Assembly: GCA_000701625.1 (NCBI GenBank)
Contig: JNJK01000005.1
Span: forward strand, 211,660-275,659
Reading direction: 5' to 3'
DNA length: 64,000 bases
Source of the DNA: Lachnospiraceae bacterium MC2017
Lineage (GTDB): Bacteria > Bacillota > Clostridia > Lachnospirales > Lachnospiraceae
The position numbers and the translations under genes were made by a program. A model generated the notes under the pieces. The model ran no database searches. It had not been told where the DNA came from and worked only from the letters and a program-made list of their open reading frames with translations. Positions within the stretch are counted from its first letter, which is position 1. Each line of letters begins with the position of its first letter. This document shows positions 34,601 through 42,243 of this stretch, one piece after another.

Positions 34601-35656
34601 ACCCTTCGGTACTGCTTTTGCGTCGATATTGGTAAAGCTCTGTCCTGTGCCCTTTCTGATAGAAAGTTGGATATCCTGTGAATCAAACTGATCCTGTTTT
34701 ACCCAAGCGCTGAACTTATATGTATAGCCTTCTTTGAACTCGTTCTCAAACCGCTGACCCAAACCGTCGTTTGTAAGAGTTCTGTTTACTACCTTAAGAG
34801 CTTTCTTTCCGCTGTGAGCATCATCTGTTTCTACGATCTTGAGGTTTTCATTCTTGCCTTCTTCGTGTTCGTATGTTGTCCAGCCTTCTGCTCCATTTTC
34901 AGCATCACCATTTTCTGCGAGTTCTACATCACCTGTCTCTTCTGTCATGGACACATCGTCAACATAGAAATCCATCAAATCCTTATCTTTTGACGGATTC
35001 TGTGCCCAAGGTGTTTCAAAGAAAACATAGTTCTGATCAGCAGTGAACTCACAGTTCTCATTTTGTGTATTTACGAACTCAGGTATTTTATACGTTCCCT
35101 CAAACTCAGTCCATTCACCCTTCTTGGCATCGACCCTAAGGATTTGATGTCTCCACTTATAGTTCGGACCATTCTGAATCTCCAAATGGAAAGTTTTTGT
35201 ATCCGGACCATCCTTATACATAATCTTTCCCTTAAATGTATAAGTCTTTCCAACTTCGAGTTTTCCTGACACATCCTGCTGTGCACCTGCTCCGCAAGTC
35301 TCTCTGTTCTTTACCCAGATACAAGTATCATCTTCAGATACGTCTTCTCTGCCTTTTGCTCCGAGCTCTTTTACATTAGCAACATCGAGCTCTCCTCTTT
35401 CGGTATTGGTGATAGTCCATCCTTCTGTTGTTCGTTTGGAAACATCACCATTTGTAAACAGCTCTTTTGTTAATTTCTTTCTTGAAGCTTTTGCGGACAT
35501 TGCCCGAACTGCACCATCTTCAAGAACTGCATTGACTACTGCTTCATCACGGACTTCCTTCGCCAATACATTTATCGGTGCGCTGCCCGCTGCCAGCATG
35601 AGTGCCAGGCTAACAGCCGCAGCACGTGTCCCCACTAACCTTGCTTTTTTTCCCAT
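31646..35656 (-). CDS. Large secreted GH43 glycosidase with several carbohydrate-binding domains
   Basis: The 1336-residue protein has a signal peptide (about 1-32). Two CBM4/9-type domains follow (about 43-235 and 240-405), then a cohesin- or Ig-like domain (about 420-560), and a five-bladed GH43 domain (about 575-880). Catalytic acids are visible: GADPYALVY (base), CFDPAVLVDDDG (pKa modulator) and FEDSGIFKYG (acid). A CBM6-type domain (about 905-1040), a Pro-Thr-Asp linker of about 130 residues, and an Ig-like C-terminal region (about 1190-1336) complete it. GH43 enzymes remove xylose or arabinose from plant hemicellulose. It lacks an LPxTG signal; the C-terminal domain may bind the cell wall. 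The linker is coded by near-perfect 18-36 base repeats. Confidence 0.92.
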   Translation of the reverse strand: MGKKARLVGTRAAAVSLALMLAAGSAPINVLAKEVRDEAVVNAVLEDGAVRAMSAKASRKKLTKELFTNGDVSKRTTEGWTITNTERGELDVANVKELGAKGREDVSEDDTCIWVKNRETCGAGAQQDVSGKLEVGKTYTFKGKIMYKDGPDTKTFHLEIQNGPNYKWRHQILRVDAKKGEWTEFEGTYKIPEFVNTQNENCEFTADQNYVFFETPWAQNPSKDKDLMDFYVDDVSMTEETGDVELAENGDAENGAEGWTTYEHEEGKNENLKIVETDDAHSGKKALKVVNRTLTNDGLGQRFENEFKEGYTYKFSAWVKQDQFDSQDIQLSIRKGTGQSFTNIDAKAVPKGEWVNLSGQYTFSENDDRDIVNVYIETPYKNAQQATEADLLDIIVDDLSIVELSKDVNEGNKDYRESNIKAELEVPDEILGVINQEAEAKIKLDKLEKNGYKNLKLTLALPEKVNVDDVEFNEDAISGDAKFAVEDGKLVIDVDGDDVAFDAEDGLFATLKLKMSGYVRKDVEGKFNLLSAHVDGGKTVFYDVKDAVKVVKLKFLNTGAIAKQLGYSNPLVTQELGADPYALVYNDRVYVYMTSDDYEYKTDGSLKDNSFGYIKTLRVISSSDMVNWTDHGEIKVAGKDGAAKEWANHSWAPAIAHKKINGKDKFFLYFANDASGIGVIEGDTPIGPWRDPIKKALITRATPGCAGVTWCFDPAVLVDDDGSAYIYFGGGVPNDGRNGENNNPHTARVAKLGDDMISIEGEAVEIDAPAMFEDSGIFKYGDKYYYSYCSNFIGPHKAGYPGTGNIAYMTSDSPMGPFEYVGEIFDNPQTWFGVGGNNHHATFVFRGKSYFIYHAQTVAKEYNKAQGYRSTHIDALELDEDGMIKPVKGTYEGISQLESLDPYKKIEAETIAWNKGIKVANIDDFHRELVKLDDGDWTSVAGADFGEAGADTFKARVKSEKGGSIEVRVDSPEGSLLGTLEVPAGTEEYTELSTDITNITGKRNVFLVFKGEGTELMKLDSYVFEGEGHTGDLTPDPSPEIPEDPTPETPDQPTPDDPTPVTPDDPTSDDPTPTTPDDPTPDKPTPETPTPDAPTPETPAPETPDKPAPETPDKPAPETPDKPAPETPDTPNPDAPKPETPAPETPDQPAPAKPEDTTKPASEPAAKASAGNGKSSTADQIAAPGDTTTLASAESGNVTINFGAKKVVLKGDKGTFKVVSGKGVKISKNGKITFKKGASEVVIGYKVEGKDVTKSLRIQAPEMEKKAAGKVSEAVALELKGTDISTAVWSTNKLKDAKISVSKDGKHVSVTCAKKGTLKVSAEINGKKYTTKVTLK

Positions 35657-35998
35657 ATATCATTCTCCCTTACAAAAAACTTTTGACGAAAGAGTTTTTA
35701 TAATTTCACACGCATTCTGATACCCTACAGTACAGGACTGGTGATTTTTTATAAAAACCTGTCTCATCTGTATATATTTTTGCACGAATAGGAGAACAAT
35801 CCATCCCTTTAAAGTATATTAATTAGCCACTTTTATCCTTAAAACTATACTTTTGATGATTTTTAAAGCAATTAACACAATACAACTTTGCAATTATTTG
35901 AATTTATATAGCCATTTTTGCCCGATATATGTATATCAGTTCATTTTAATTGTGCAACTTGTTTCCATTTATAGAAAATCCTTATAAGTTAAAAAATG
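35657..35998. other. AT-rich intergenic region, promoter of the GH43 gene
   Basis: About 340 bases, very AT-rich, with no open frame I can support. It must hold the promoter of the GH43 gene on the minus strand, but no single -35/-10 pair stands out. No catabolite-repression-type palindrome was recognised. Confidence 0.4.
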
Positions 35999-36028
35999 CA
36001 CTGCGTGCATTGAATGCAACGCAGTGCG
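35999..36028 (-). terminator. Terminator of the alkD gene
   Basis: GCACTGCGT pairs with ACGCAGTGC around a loop that itself contains GCATTGAATGC. The minus strand then reads ATTTTTTAACTTATAAGG. Confidence 0.85.
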
Positions 36029-36035
36029 GAGAATC

Positions 36036-36737
36036 TTACTCTTTCCTGATATTCTTGAGTTTTAAGGTCTTTAAGTATTCTTTCTGCTCATCCGTGATCC
36101 TATAGCTTTCCACCGCCTTCTGGATCGACTTATTATGAGTCCACGTATCAAGCTTTTTTTGTTCTATATATGGGAGGATCACATCATATTGTTTCGCAAG
36201 TGCCGTAGCAAAGTACCATGCGATCATCATATTTACGTAGTATTCATCAGACCTAAGCTTAGATACCATCTCCGGATATTCTTCAGAAAAATCCTCATCA
36301 AGAAAATGCTCCATGAGCATACCTACAGCAAAACGTATCGTATAGACTTCTGTTGAACCGATCCATTCTTTTACCTTCGGCAATAGTTCCGGTCTGTGTT
36401 TTTTAAAGACCTTTGGAGACATCTGGTCGCAGGTAGCCCAGTTGTCTACATAAGGCAAAAAATTGCACAAAGCATTCAGACATTCCTCATAGTCTTTCAT
36501 CCCGGAGATCAAAAACGCATGCAGTTGATTTTCATCAAAATACTTATGCGGCAGATCACTTAAAAACTCTGCATAATCTCCGCTTTTCAAAATTTCTTTG
36601 GAGAACTTTCTGAGTTCCGGTGTCCTGACGCCTATCACTGTCTCCGGATCAATAGAAGGTATGAGTTTACTCTGAAAATCTCTGTACTTTGTATCCTGAA
36701 GCTCAAAAAGTCTTTTTCGAATTTCATCAACTGACAT
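36036..36737 (-). CDS. alkD: AlkD-type DNA alkylation repair protein
   Basis: The ATG at 36737 follows TAGGAGA by about seven bases, giving 233 residues. The protein is all-helical and matches the HEAT-like AlkD family: IGVRTPELRKFSKEI near residue 35, YVDNWATCDQMSPKVF (about 95-110, with the Trp and Asp used for catalysis), and YYVNMMIAWYFATALAKQY (about 165-183). AlkD glycosylases remove bulky or positively charged alkylated bases such as 7-methylguanine from DNA. It overlaps the previous gene (a C-GCAxxG-C-C protein) so that the two share an operon, a link often seen in gut Firmicutes but unexplained. Confidence 0.9.
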   Translation of the reverse strand: MSVDEIRKRLFELQDTKYRDFQSKLIPSIDPETVIGVRTPELRKFSKEILKSGDYAEFLSDLPHKYFDENQLHAFLISGMKDYEECLNALCNFLPYVDNWATCDQMSPKVFKKHRPELLPKVKEWIGSTEVYTIRFAVGMLMEHFLDEDFSEEYPEMVSKLRSDEYYVNMMIAWYFATALAKQYDVILPYIEQKKLDTWTHNKSIQKAVESYRITDEQKEYLKTLKLKNIRKE

Positions 36738-36739
36738 AA

Positions 36740-37198
36740 TCATTCTCCTACCGGATGCTCATTTATATATTGTTCAAGAATTTCCGCAGCATCTCCGATT
36801 ATCTCCGCACAGGGACGCTTTTTATAGTATTCCTGTGTGCGGGCTTCGGGAGTAGCCGCATCATGCTTTACATTTAATCCCAGCATCTCACGACAGACGA
36901 TAGTGCCATGCTTTTCCTCAAATTTATGTGCCAGTTCCTGTATCCTTGCATAATGAGCAGCCTTAACCTCGCCTGTTTCCGGTCCATCATAACCGTAAAG
37001 GATTCCGGCTACCATAAACATACCTGTCACTGAGCCGCAAACTTCCCTGAGTCTTCCCATCCCACCGCCAAAGGATGATGCGAGGCTCATGAGGATCTTC
37101 TGATCTCCGGGAAGCAGATCCATAAATGTGAGCATTATAGACTGGGAACAGTTATATCCCTCTTTAAAATGCGCCATTGCCTGTTCTCTTCTGGTCAT
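36740..37198 (-). CDS. C-GCAxxG-C-C family protein
   Basis: The ATG at 37198 follows GGAGGA by nine bases; a GTG two codons earlier is too close. The 152-residue protein has GYNCSQSIMLTF near the start, SSFGGGMGRLREVCGSVTGMFMVAG (about 43-67) and later cysteines in IVCREMLG and RPCAEIIGDAAEIL. It is longer than the paralogue at 13923-14297. The family is thought to bind metal or take part in redox chemistry, with no proven reaction. It precedes alkD with an overlapping start, so the two are made together. Confidence 0.88.
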   Translation of the reverse strand: MTRREQAMAHFKEGYNCSQSIMLTFMDLLPGDQKILMSLASSFGGGMGRLREVCGSVTGMFMVAGILYGYDGPETGEVKAAHYARIQELAHKFEEKHGTIVCREMLGLNVKHDAATPEARTQEYYKKRPCAEIIGDAAEILEQYINEHPVGE

Positions 37199-37251
37199 TA
37201 TCACTATTCCTCCATATCAGATAATTCATTATCTATCTTATCATCTACAAT

Positions 37252-37301
37252 AAAAAATCCCAACAGAACTTTTGACTAAAAGTCCTGTCAGGATTTTTTA
37301 T
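37252..37301 (-). terminator. Terminator of the SNF transporter gene
   Basis: AATCCTGACAGGACTTTT pairs with AAAAGTTCTGTTGGGATT around a short loop on the minus strand, followed by TTTTTTATT. Three mismatches are tolerated by the long stem. Confidence 0.8.
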
Positions 37302-37340
37302 TTGCCATTCTATTTTGGAAAGCCGATCAAGAAGGGGAGA

Positions 37341-38690
37341 TCAGCCGATTCCACCGTAGATCGCACCAAGGATAAGTGCTGCGATGCAGGCAATTACATA
37401 TACGTACTTGCCAATCGCAAACCATTTCTCGCCAAGAGGCTTAGCACATCCGCGATTAACTTCCTTCAAAACATATTTCTTTCCGAACACCCAGAAGAAC
37501 ATCAGGCCTGCAAGAGCTGCTCCGAGTGGGCAGATATAGATAGAAACTACATCCATCCATTCAGAAACAATACCCTGAATAACAAGTCCTATAACTGTTC
37601 CTACAACACCTATAGCCACAACAGCCTTCACGCGGCTAAGTCCAAACTGCTGCTGCAAAGTCGCAACCGGTGCTTCGAAAAGATTCACCAGTGAGCTAAG
37701 ACCTGCAAAAATAACGCAGAGATAAAATACCATTGCTACTATTCGTCCGCCAGGCATGCTGTTCATTACATTTACGAGATATATGAACATGAGGCCCGGT
37801 CCGCCTGATTCCAGCTGAGAACCGGTCGTTGCGATAGCAGGGATCATAAGGAAAGCTGCTACCAATGCAGCGATAGTATCGAAAAGCGCGATATTTACTG
37901 CTGCTGCCGGCACATCCTCATCAGAGCCCAGATAAGAACCGTAGATAACAGTTCCGTTTCCGGCGATGGAAAGTGAGAAAAATGCCTGACCAAAAGCAAA
38001 TATCCAAAGCTTAGGATCTGCAAGACCTGCTGGATTTACAGTAAAGATATACTTATAGCCTGCAGCTGCTCCCGGCTGAAATGCAACATAGACAGCAAGT
38101 GCGATAAGCATAGCAAAAAGCAAAGGCATCATGACTTTATTGGCTTTCTCAATACCATCGGCGATACCAAATGCCATGATCGCAAATGTGACAGCCATTC
38201 CTACAACGAGCCATACATTATTACCCCACGCAGAAGCAGTCGCTCCAAATGTACCGCCGATCTGATCCATGTCAGTTCCCATAGCATAAATCTGTCCCGA
38301 GAAAGCCATGACCAGATATTTAACGATCCATCCAACTACACAGGAATATCCAATTGCAAGTGCCATAGAACCAAGAACCGGTATAAGACCGATCATTTCA
38401 CCGAGTCTCTTGCCTTTGCCGGCTTCTTCCGTAGCCTTACCAAAGGCACCGATCGGACCACATCCTGTGCTTCGTCCGAGAGCGATCTCCCCAACCACTC
38501 CCGTGCGTCCGATCAGAATAACGAAAATAAAATACGGGATCAGAAATGTCATTCCTCCCCAGGCGGAAACAAGTACCGGGAATCTCCACAAATTTCCCAT
38601 ACCTACTGCCGATCCTACGCAGGCAAGCACAAAACCGATCTTCGAATCAAATCCATCTTTCGCAACAGGTTCATTCGTATTTGCGATCAT
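37341..38690 (-). CDS. SNF family Na+-dependent amino acid transporter
   Basis: The 449-residue protein starts after GAGGAGGG and has 11-12 membrane segments. The neurotransmitter:sodium symporter signature is clear: KIGFVLACVGSAVGMGNLWRFPVL (about 16-39), the sodium and substrate site of helix 1, and GQAFFSLSIAGNGTVIYGSYLG (about 238-259) for helix 6. Bacterial members such as TnaT and TutB carry tryptophan or tyrosine. It follows a tryptophanase/tyrosine phenol-lyase family gene on the same strand, so it probably imports that enzyme's substrate, with a hairpin between the two genes. Confidence 0.9.
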   Translation of the reverse strand: MIANTNEPVAKDGFDSKIGFVLACVGSAVGMGNLWRFPVLVSAWGGMTFLIPYFIFVILIGRTGVVGEIALGRSTGCGPIGAFGKATEEAGKGKRLGEMIGLIPVLGSMALAIGYSCVVGWIVKYLVMAFSGQIYAMGTDMDQIGGTFGATASAWGNNVWLVVGMAVTFAIMAFGIADGIEKANKVMMPLLFAMLIALAVYVAFQPGAAAGYKYIFTVNPAGLADPKLWIFAFGQAFFSLSIAGNGTVIYGSYLGSDEDVPAAAVNIALFDTIAALVAAFLMIPAIATTGSQLESGGPGLMFIYLVNVMNSMPGGRIVAMVFYLCVIFAGLSSLVNLFEAPVATLQQQFGLSRVKAVVAIGVVGTVIGLVIQGIVSEWMDVVSIYICPLGAALAGLMFFWVFGKKYVLKEVNRGCAKPLGEKWFAIGKYVYVIACIAALILGAIYGGIG

Positions 38691-38770
38691 TGAGTACCCT
38701 CCTCATTATATCTGTACCTGTTCAAATTTTTCTTTGTGGAAACAATTCTCGTTATTTCAACAAACAACAT

Positions 38771-38805
38771 GGCGATCTTACCGGTCACCCCACCGATAAG
38801 ACCGC
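38771..38805 (-). other. Hairpin between the lyase and transporter genes
   Basis: GGCGGTCTTATCGGT and ACCGGTAAGATCGCC pair around GGGGTG with two mismatches, but no T-run follows. It may be an mRNA processing or stabilising stem that adjusts transporter levels relative to the lyase. Confidence 0.45.
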
Positions 38806-38848
38806 CTGTTCTATGTACGCTTTATTTAGTTTTTAATGAACGGAACAC

Positions 38849-40555
38849 TTACTTTCTCTTCTTCTCCTGCTCCTTCTCCCATTCTGTCCAGTATGAATAG
38901 TCCAGACCATCTGCCAGTTCTTCCTTCTTAGGTGCATACGGCTCAAGCCATGCATGGAAATGTCTCATAGGAAGTGTATGACCAAAGGTGATCTTGAGAT
39001 CAGGAATAGTGTCACGATCCTTGTAAAGCTGTGTCAGAGCTGCGACAATGTACTCCATGTGCTGCTTGCTGAACTGACTTCTATTGATAGCGAGACGAAC
39101 TACGTTGCAGACCTCTGCCTGCTGTTCAGGCGTCTTCAGATCGTACTCCATTGAGAAATCACCGAGTTCTGAGCAACGGATTCCGTAACGATGAACCATT
39201 TCAAGAGAAAGTGCCTGACCTGCAAAGCTCTCATGACCTCTCTTGTAATCAAAGAATTTATCTACATCTACATAGATTCCATGTCCGCCGGCAGGCTGTA
39301 CAACCGGAACTCCATTCTTTGTCAGCTCATCTGCAAGGAACTGGCACTGCTTTACTCTCTCATCCTGATAATCAAATCTCTGCTCCTCATAAAGTCCCTG
39401 TGCAAGAGCCATGATATCGTGACCTGACATTCCACCATAGGAATCATTACCATATGCAGAAATCTGACGAACCTTTAAGAGATGTCCGATATCTGTCTTA
39501 ACTGTGCCGTCCTCATTGAAGTCTGAGAATTTCTTCCAGAAAAGACCCTTATCTCTGAATGCAAGGAGTCCGCCCATATTTGCATGACCATTCTTCTTAA
39601 GAGAAGCAGATACAACATCGAAATATGAGAACATTTCCTTTGCGATCTCAGGAATGGACTTATCCCTGTATCCGGGCTCGTTCATCTTGATAAAGTAGCA
39701 GTTCTCAGCCCATCTTGCACCATCCATAACGAACGGGATGTCATACTTATGAGCAAGCTTTGCAGTCTCACGGATACTATGCATGGAAACAGCCTGTCCA
39801 CATACAGAGTTATTTGTAACTGTTGTGTAGATAAGAGGAATACTGTCTACTCCAACTGCATCGATAAGCTGCTGAAGCTTATCCAGATCCATATCACCCT
39901 TAAACGGATTCACATCATACTTTCCGCTCTCCGGTACTTCAAAGAGGATCTCTTTATGGAACAGGTTACGAGGAACACTGCCCATCTGCTTGATATTTCC
40001 TTCTGTAGTATCGAAATGTGCATTTGACGGGATAACAAACTGCTTTCCCGGCCACTTTCTGGCAAATACAGGCTTCAATACATCAAAAAGAAGTGACTCT
40101 GCACAACGTCCCTGAGGAACAATGAAAGTATTCGGACGCGACAGCTGATACTGTCCACCATTTATGAATCCGCCTTCATGATCCACAAGATAAACATCAT
40201 CCATCATCTTCTCGACATCATCACGATCAATGCCCTCTTTCATATAATTAATCAGGCGCTTCTGATCATCACCACGCTCCCAGACATCTCTGAATGCGTC
40301 GAGAAGCACGTAATAGCCCTTGTTTCGTCCATAGGACTCATCTGCAAGAAACATTGCAGCCCACTGTGTATCCGTCATGGATGTCGTACCGGAATCAGAC
40401 AGGCAGTCTACATAGAGCATACCTGCCGGAAATGCAAATTCGTTATAGTGTGTCATTTCCAGCGCTCTCTGTCTCTGCTCTGCCGTTACGGTAGGAACCT
40501 CACGTACCACATGAGTCCAGGACTTCGGTGCTTCGATATTTAACTTGTAATCCAT
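38849..40555 (-). CDS. Tryptophanase / tyrosine phenol-lyase family enzyme (enlarged)
   Basis: From the ATG at 40555, seven bases after GGAGG, the protein has 568 residues, about 100 more than TnaA or TPL (456-471). It carries the fold-type I PLP motifs: GGQYQLSRPNTFIVPQGRCAESLLF (about 132-156), FVMDGARWAENCYF (about 275-288) with the PLP-binding Asp, and SASLKKNGHANMGG (about 315-328) with the Schiff-base Lys in the KK pair. SYGGMSGHDIMALAQGL is also typical. The extra length includes an insert (SDFNEDGTVKTDIGHLLKVRQIS). The family splits tryptophan to indole or tyrosine to phenol, plus pyruvate and ammonia. The transporter and RidA neighbours fit; the exact substrate is not decided by sequence. 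Confidence 0.88.
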   Translation of the reverse strand: MDYKLNIEAPKSWTHVVREVPTVTAEQRQRALEMTHYNEFAFPAGMLYVDCLSDSGTTSMTDTQWAAMFLADESYGRNKGYYVLLDAFRDVWERGDDQKRLINYMKEGIDRDDVEKMMDDVYLVDHEGGFINGGQYQLSRPNTFIVPQGRCAESLLFDVLKPVFARKWPGKQFVIPSNAHFDTTEGNIKQMGSVPRNLFHKEILFEVPESGKYDVNPFKGDMDLDKLQQLIDAVGVDSIPLIYTTVTNNSVCGQAVSMHSIRETAKLAHKYDIPFVMDGARWAENCYFIKMNEPGYRDKSIPEIAKEMFSYFDVVSASLKKNGHANMGGLLAFRDKGLFWKKFSDFNEDGTVKTDIGHLLKVRQISAYGNDSYGGMSGHDIMALAQGLYEEQRFDYQDERVKQCQFLADELTKNGVPVVQPAGGHGIYVDVDKFFDYKRGHESFAGQALSLEMVHRYGIRCSELGDFSMEYDLKTPEQQAEVCNVVRLAINRSQFSKQHMEYIVAALTQLYKDRDTIPDLKITFGHTLPMRHFHAWLEPYAPKKEELADGLDYSYWTEWEKEQEKKRK

Positions 40556-40705
40556 TATTAATACCTCCAAAAATATATTACTTTTGATATTCGTAATACC
40601 CCGGTCATCATCCTTCGACACAACCATGAGTCGACAGCTATGACTGGCGGACAGTATTAACAGCTATTTATTTAGTTTTCTAATAATCACATGTTTCTAA
40701 ATCGC

Positions 40706-41083
40706 TTATCCCACAACCGCAAGACACTCTATCTCGACCTTTGCGTCTTTCGGCAGTTTTGCAACCTGCACAGCACTTCTTGCCGGACATACGCCATTAA
40801 AGAAAGTCTCATAAACACCGTTCATTGAAGCAAAATCATTCATATCCTTCAAAAAAACCGTCGTCTTTATGACATCATCCATGGTCGCTCCGGCTTCCTC
40901 CAGAACCGCCTTGCAATTCTCAAGCGACTGTCTTGTCTGCTCTTCAATAGTATCCGGAAAAGTACCGGTTTCTGTATTGATCGGGAGCTGACCTGAAGTA
41001 ATGATAATATTCCCTGCCTTTATACCCTGAGAATATGGCCCTATTGCAGCAGGTGCCTTCTTCGTTTCCACCTGTGTTTTCAA
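40706..41083 (-). CDS. ridA: RidA family enamine/imine deaminase
   Basis: A TTG at 41083, six bases after GGAGG, gives a standard 125-residue RidA; the longer reading adds 35 unrelated residues. Motifs are IGPYSQGIKAGNIIITSGQLPI near the start, ENCKAVLEEAGATMDDVIKTTVFLKDM, and CPARSAVQVAKLPKDAKVEIEC with the active-site Arg. RidA hydrolyses reactive 2-aminoacrylate and similar enamines released by PLP enzymes. The next gene is a beta-eliminating PLP lyase whose intermediate is exactly 2-aminoacrylate, so RidA clears a by-product of that reaction. A 430-base divergent region with palindromes lies upstream. Confidence 0.93.
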   Translation of the reverse strand: MKTQVETKKAPAAIGPYSQGIKAGNIIITSGQLPINTETGTFPDTIEEQTRQSLENCKAVLEEAGATMDDVIKTTVFLKDMNDFASMNGVYETFFNGVCPARSAVQVAKLPKDAKVEIECLAVVG

Positions 41084-41151
41084 ACTATCACCTCCATTCT
41101 GATAATTTTTTCTCAGTACGAAAATGATTATTTCATCTTCTTTGTCATTTT

Positions 41152-41178
41152 CTGATAATAAATTATCATCTTGATAAA
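41152..41178. promoter_or_regulatory. Putative operator pair upstream of ridA
   Basis: Two overlapping inverted repeats: TGATAA-TAAA-TTATCA (41152-41167) and TTATCA-TCT-TGATAA (41164-41178). They lie 70-95 bases before the ridA start. The same half-sites recur near the divergent regulator gene. Confidence 0.6.
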
Positions 41179-41314
41179 TTTGTGTCAATACAGTTTTTGT
41201 ATATATTGTGTATTTAAATTGACGTATATTATTTTATGTTGTGCATTATGACGTGTTAATTCTTTAAAGCATTAAATTATGCTTGTGTATTTTGCGTATT
41301 TTATACTCCAAGAA

Positions 41315-41329
41315 GATAATCCTATTATC
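41315..41329. promoter_or_regulatory. Putative GATAAT/ATTATC operator in the middle of the divergent region
   Basis: GATAAT-CCT-ATTATC is a perfect inverted repeat with the same half-site family as the palindromes on either side. Confidence 0.4.
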
Positions 41330-41441
41330 ACTTTACGATAATTGTATCATCGTTCGATCATTACAGATTTTTTCTCAAATGCCAATCAAAGATATGATTG
41401 ATTTTCAGCCATAATCATCTATAATCAAAACATAACCGTTC

Positions 41442-41477
41442 ATTATCATTCTTTTTATCATCTTTGATAATGATAAT
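41442..41477. promoter_or_regulatory. Nested operator palindromes upstream of the YheO-like regulator
   Basis: TTATCA-TCTT-TGATAA (41455-41470) sits inside a wider pair ATTATCATT (41442-41450) and AATGATAAT (41469-41477). It lies about 40-70 bases before the regulator ATG, consistent with autoregulation. Confidence 0.6.
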
Positions 41478-41514
41478 TCTCACGAGAACAACGAATTATT
41501 TGAAAGGAATCCAT

Positions 41515-42225
41515 ATGAACGCTCATACCATAGAACAGTACACAAACCTGGCTAATTTTCTGGGGCAGGCTCTTGGACCGCATTTTGAGGCTATCCTTTA
41601 TGACCTTCACAATGTCATCGCCACCTACAATAGTTCGATAAGCGGCAGACACATCGGTGATCCGCTCACCAATACGTTAAAGCAGATCATCCGCGACAAA
41701 AGATACATAAAAGAGAACTATATCGCTAATTTCCGTGGTCTCACTTCTAACGGAAAGGTTTTGCGATGCTCCTGTCTTTTCTTAAAGGATAAGTATGGTG
41801 AACTTGAGGGTTTTTTCTGCCTTAATTTTGACGATAATCGATTTAAGGAACTCGCTGAACAGCTTTTCCGTCTCTGCCATCCTGACAGCTACGTTGAGAG
41901 AAATATCGCTATTGAGATCAGAGGAAGCGATGACTCCGGGACATTTTATGACACCATCTCCGGTGCAACTAACGAAGTGCTGCAGCGAGTCGTAGGTGAT
42001 GAAAACATCCCGTCCAGTCGTCTCACAAAGACAGAAAAACTCGAAATCATCCGCCAGCTTTACCAGCGCGGTGTTTTCCACATGAAGGATTCCATAAACA
42101 CCGTTGGACAACAGTTGGACTGCTCTCAGGCAACCATGTACCGCTATATAGCCCAGGTCAAAAAAGAAGATAAACAACTTGACCCGCTTAACAGTCTGAA
42201 TTTCGGAGGCAATATTTCCGAATAA
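41515..42225 (+). CDS. YheO/DauR-like transcription regulator (PAS plus HTH)
   Basis: The ATG at 41515 follows AAAGGA by six bases and gives 236 residues. Residues about 5-120 form a YheO-type PAS domain (LGQALGPHFEAILYDLHNVIATYNSSISGRHIGDP, GEEGFFCLNFD-like strand). The C-terminal 60 residues form a helix-turn-helix of the DauR type (KLEIIRQLYQRGVFHMKDSINTVGQQLDCSQATMYRYIAQVK). DauR controls D-arginine breakdown; relatives often sit next to RidA and amino-acid lyase genes. Here the regulator is divergent from ridA and the lyase gene, with shared palindromes between them, so it very likely controls that cluster and itself. The ligand is probably an amino acid or its product. Confidence 0.85.
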   Translation: MNAHTIEQYTNLANFLGQALGPHFEAILYDLHNVIATYNSSISGRHIGDPLTNTLKQIIRDKRYIKENYIANFRGLTSNGKVLRCSCLFLKDKYGELEGFFCLNFDDNRFKELAEQLFRLCHPDSYVERNIAIEIRGSDDSGTFYDTISGATNEVLQRVVGDENIPSSRLTKTEKLEIIRQLYQRGVFHMKDSINTVGQQLDCSQATMYRYIAQVKKEDKQLDPLNSLNFGGNISE

Positions 42226-42243
42226 CTACTTTTGGAGGTTCTA

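Noticed and set aside
41152..41477. Reading the GATAAT palindromes as -10 boxes only
   Set aside because: Repeated perfect dyads with fixed 3-4 base spacing near both divergent genes fit operators better, although some may overlap promoters.
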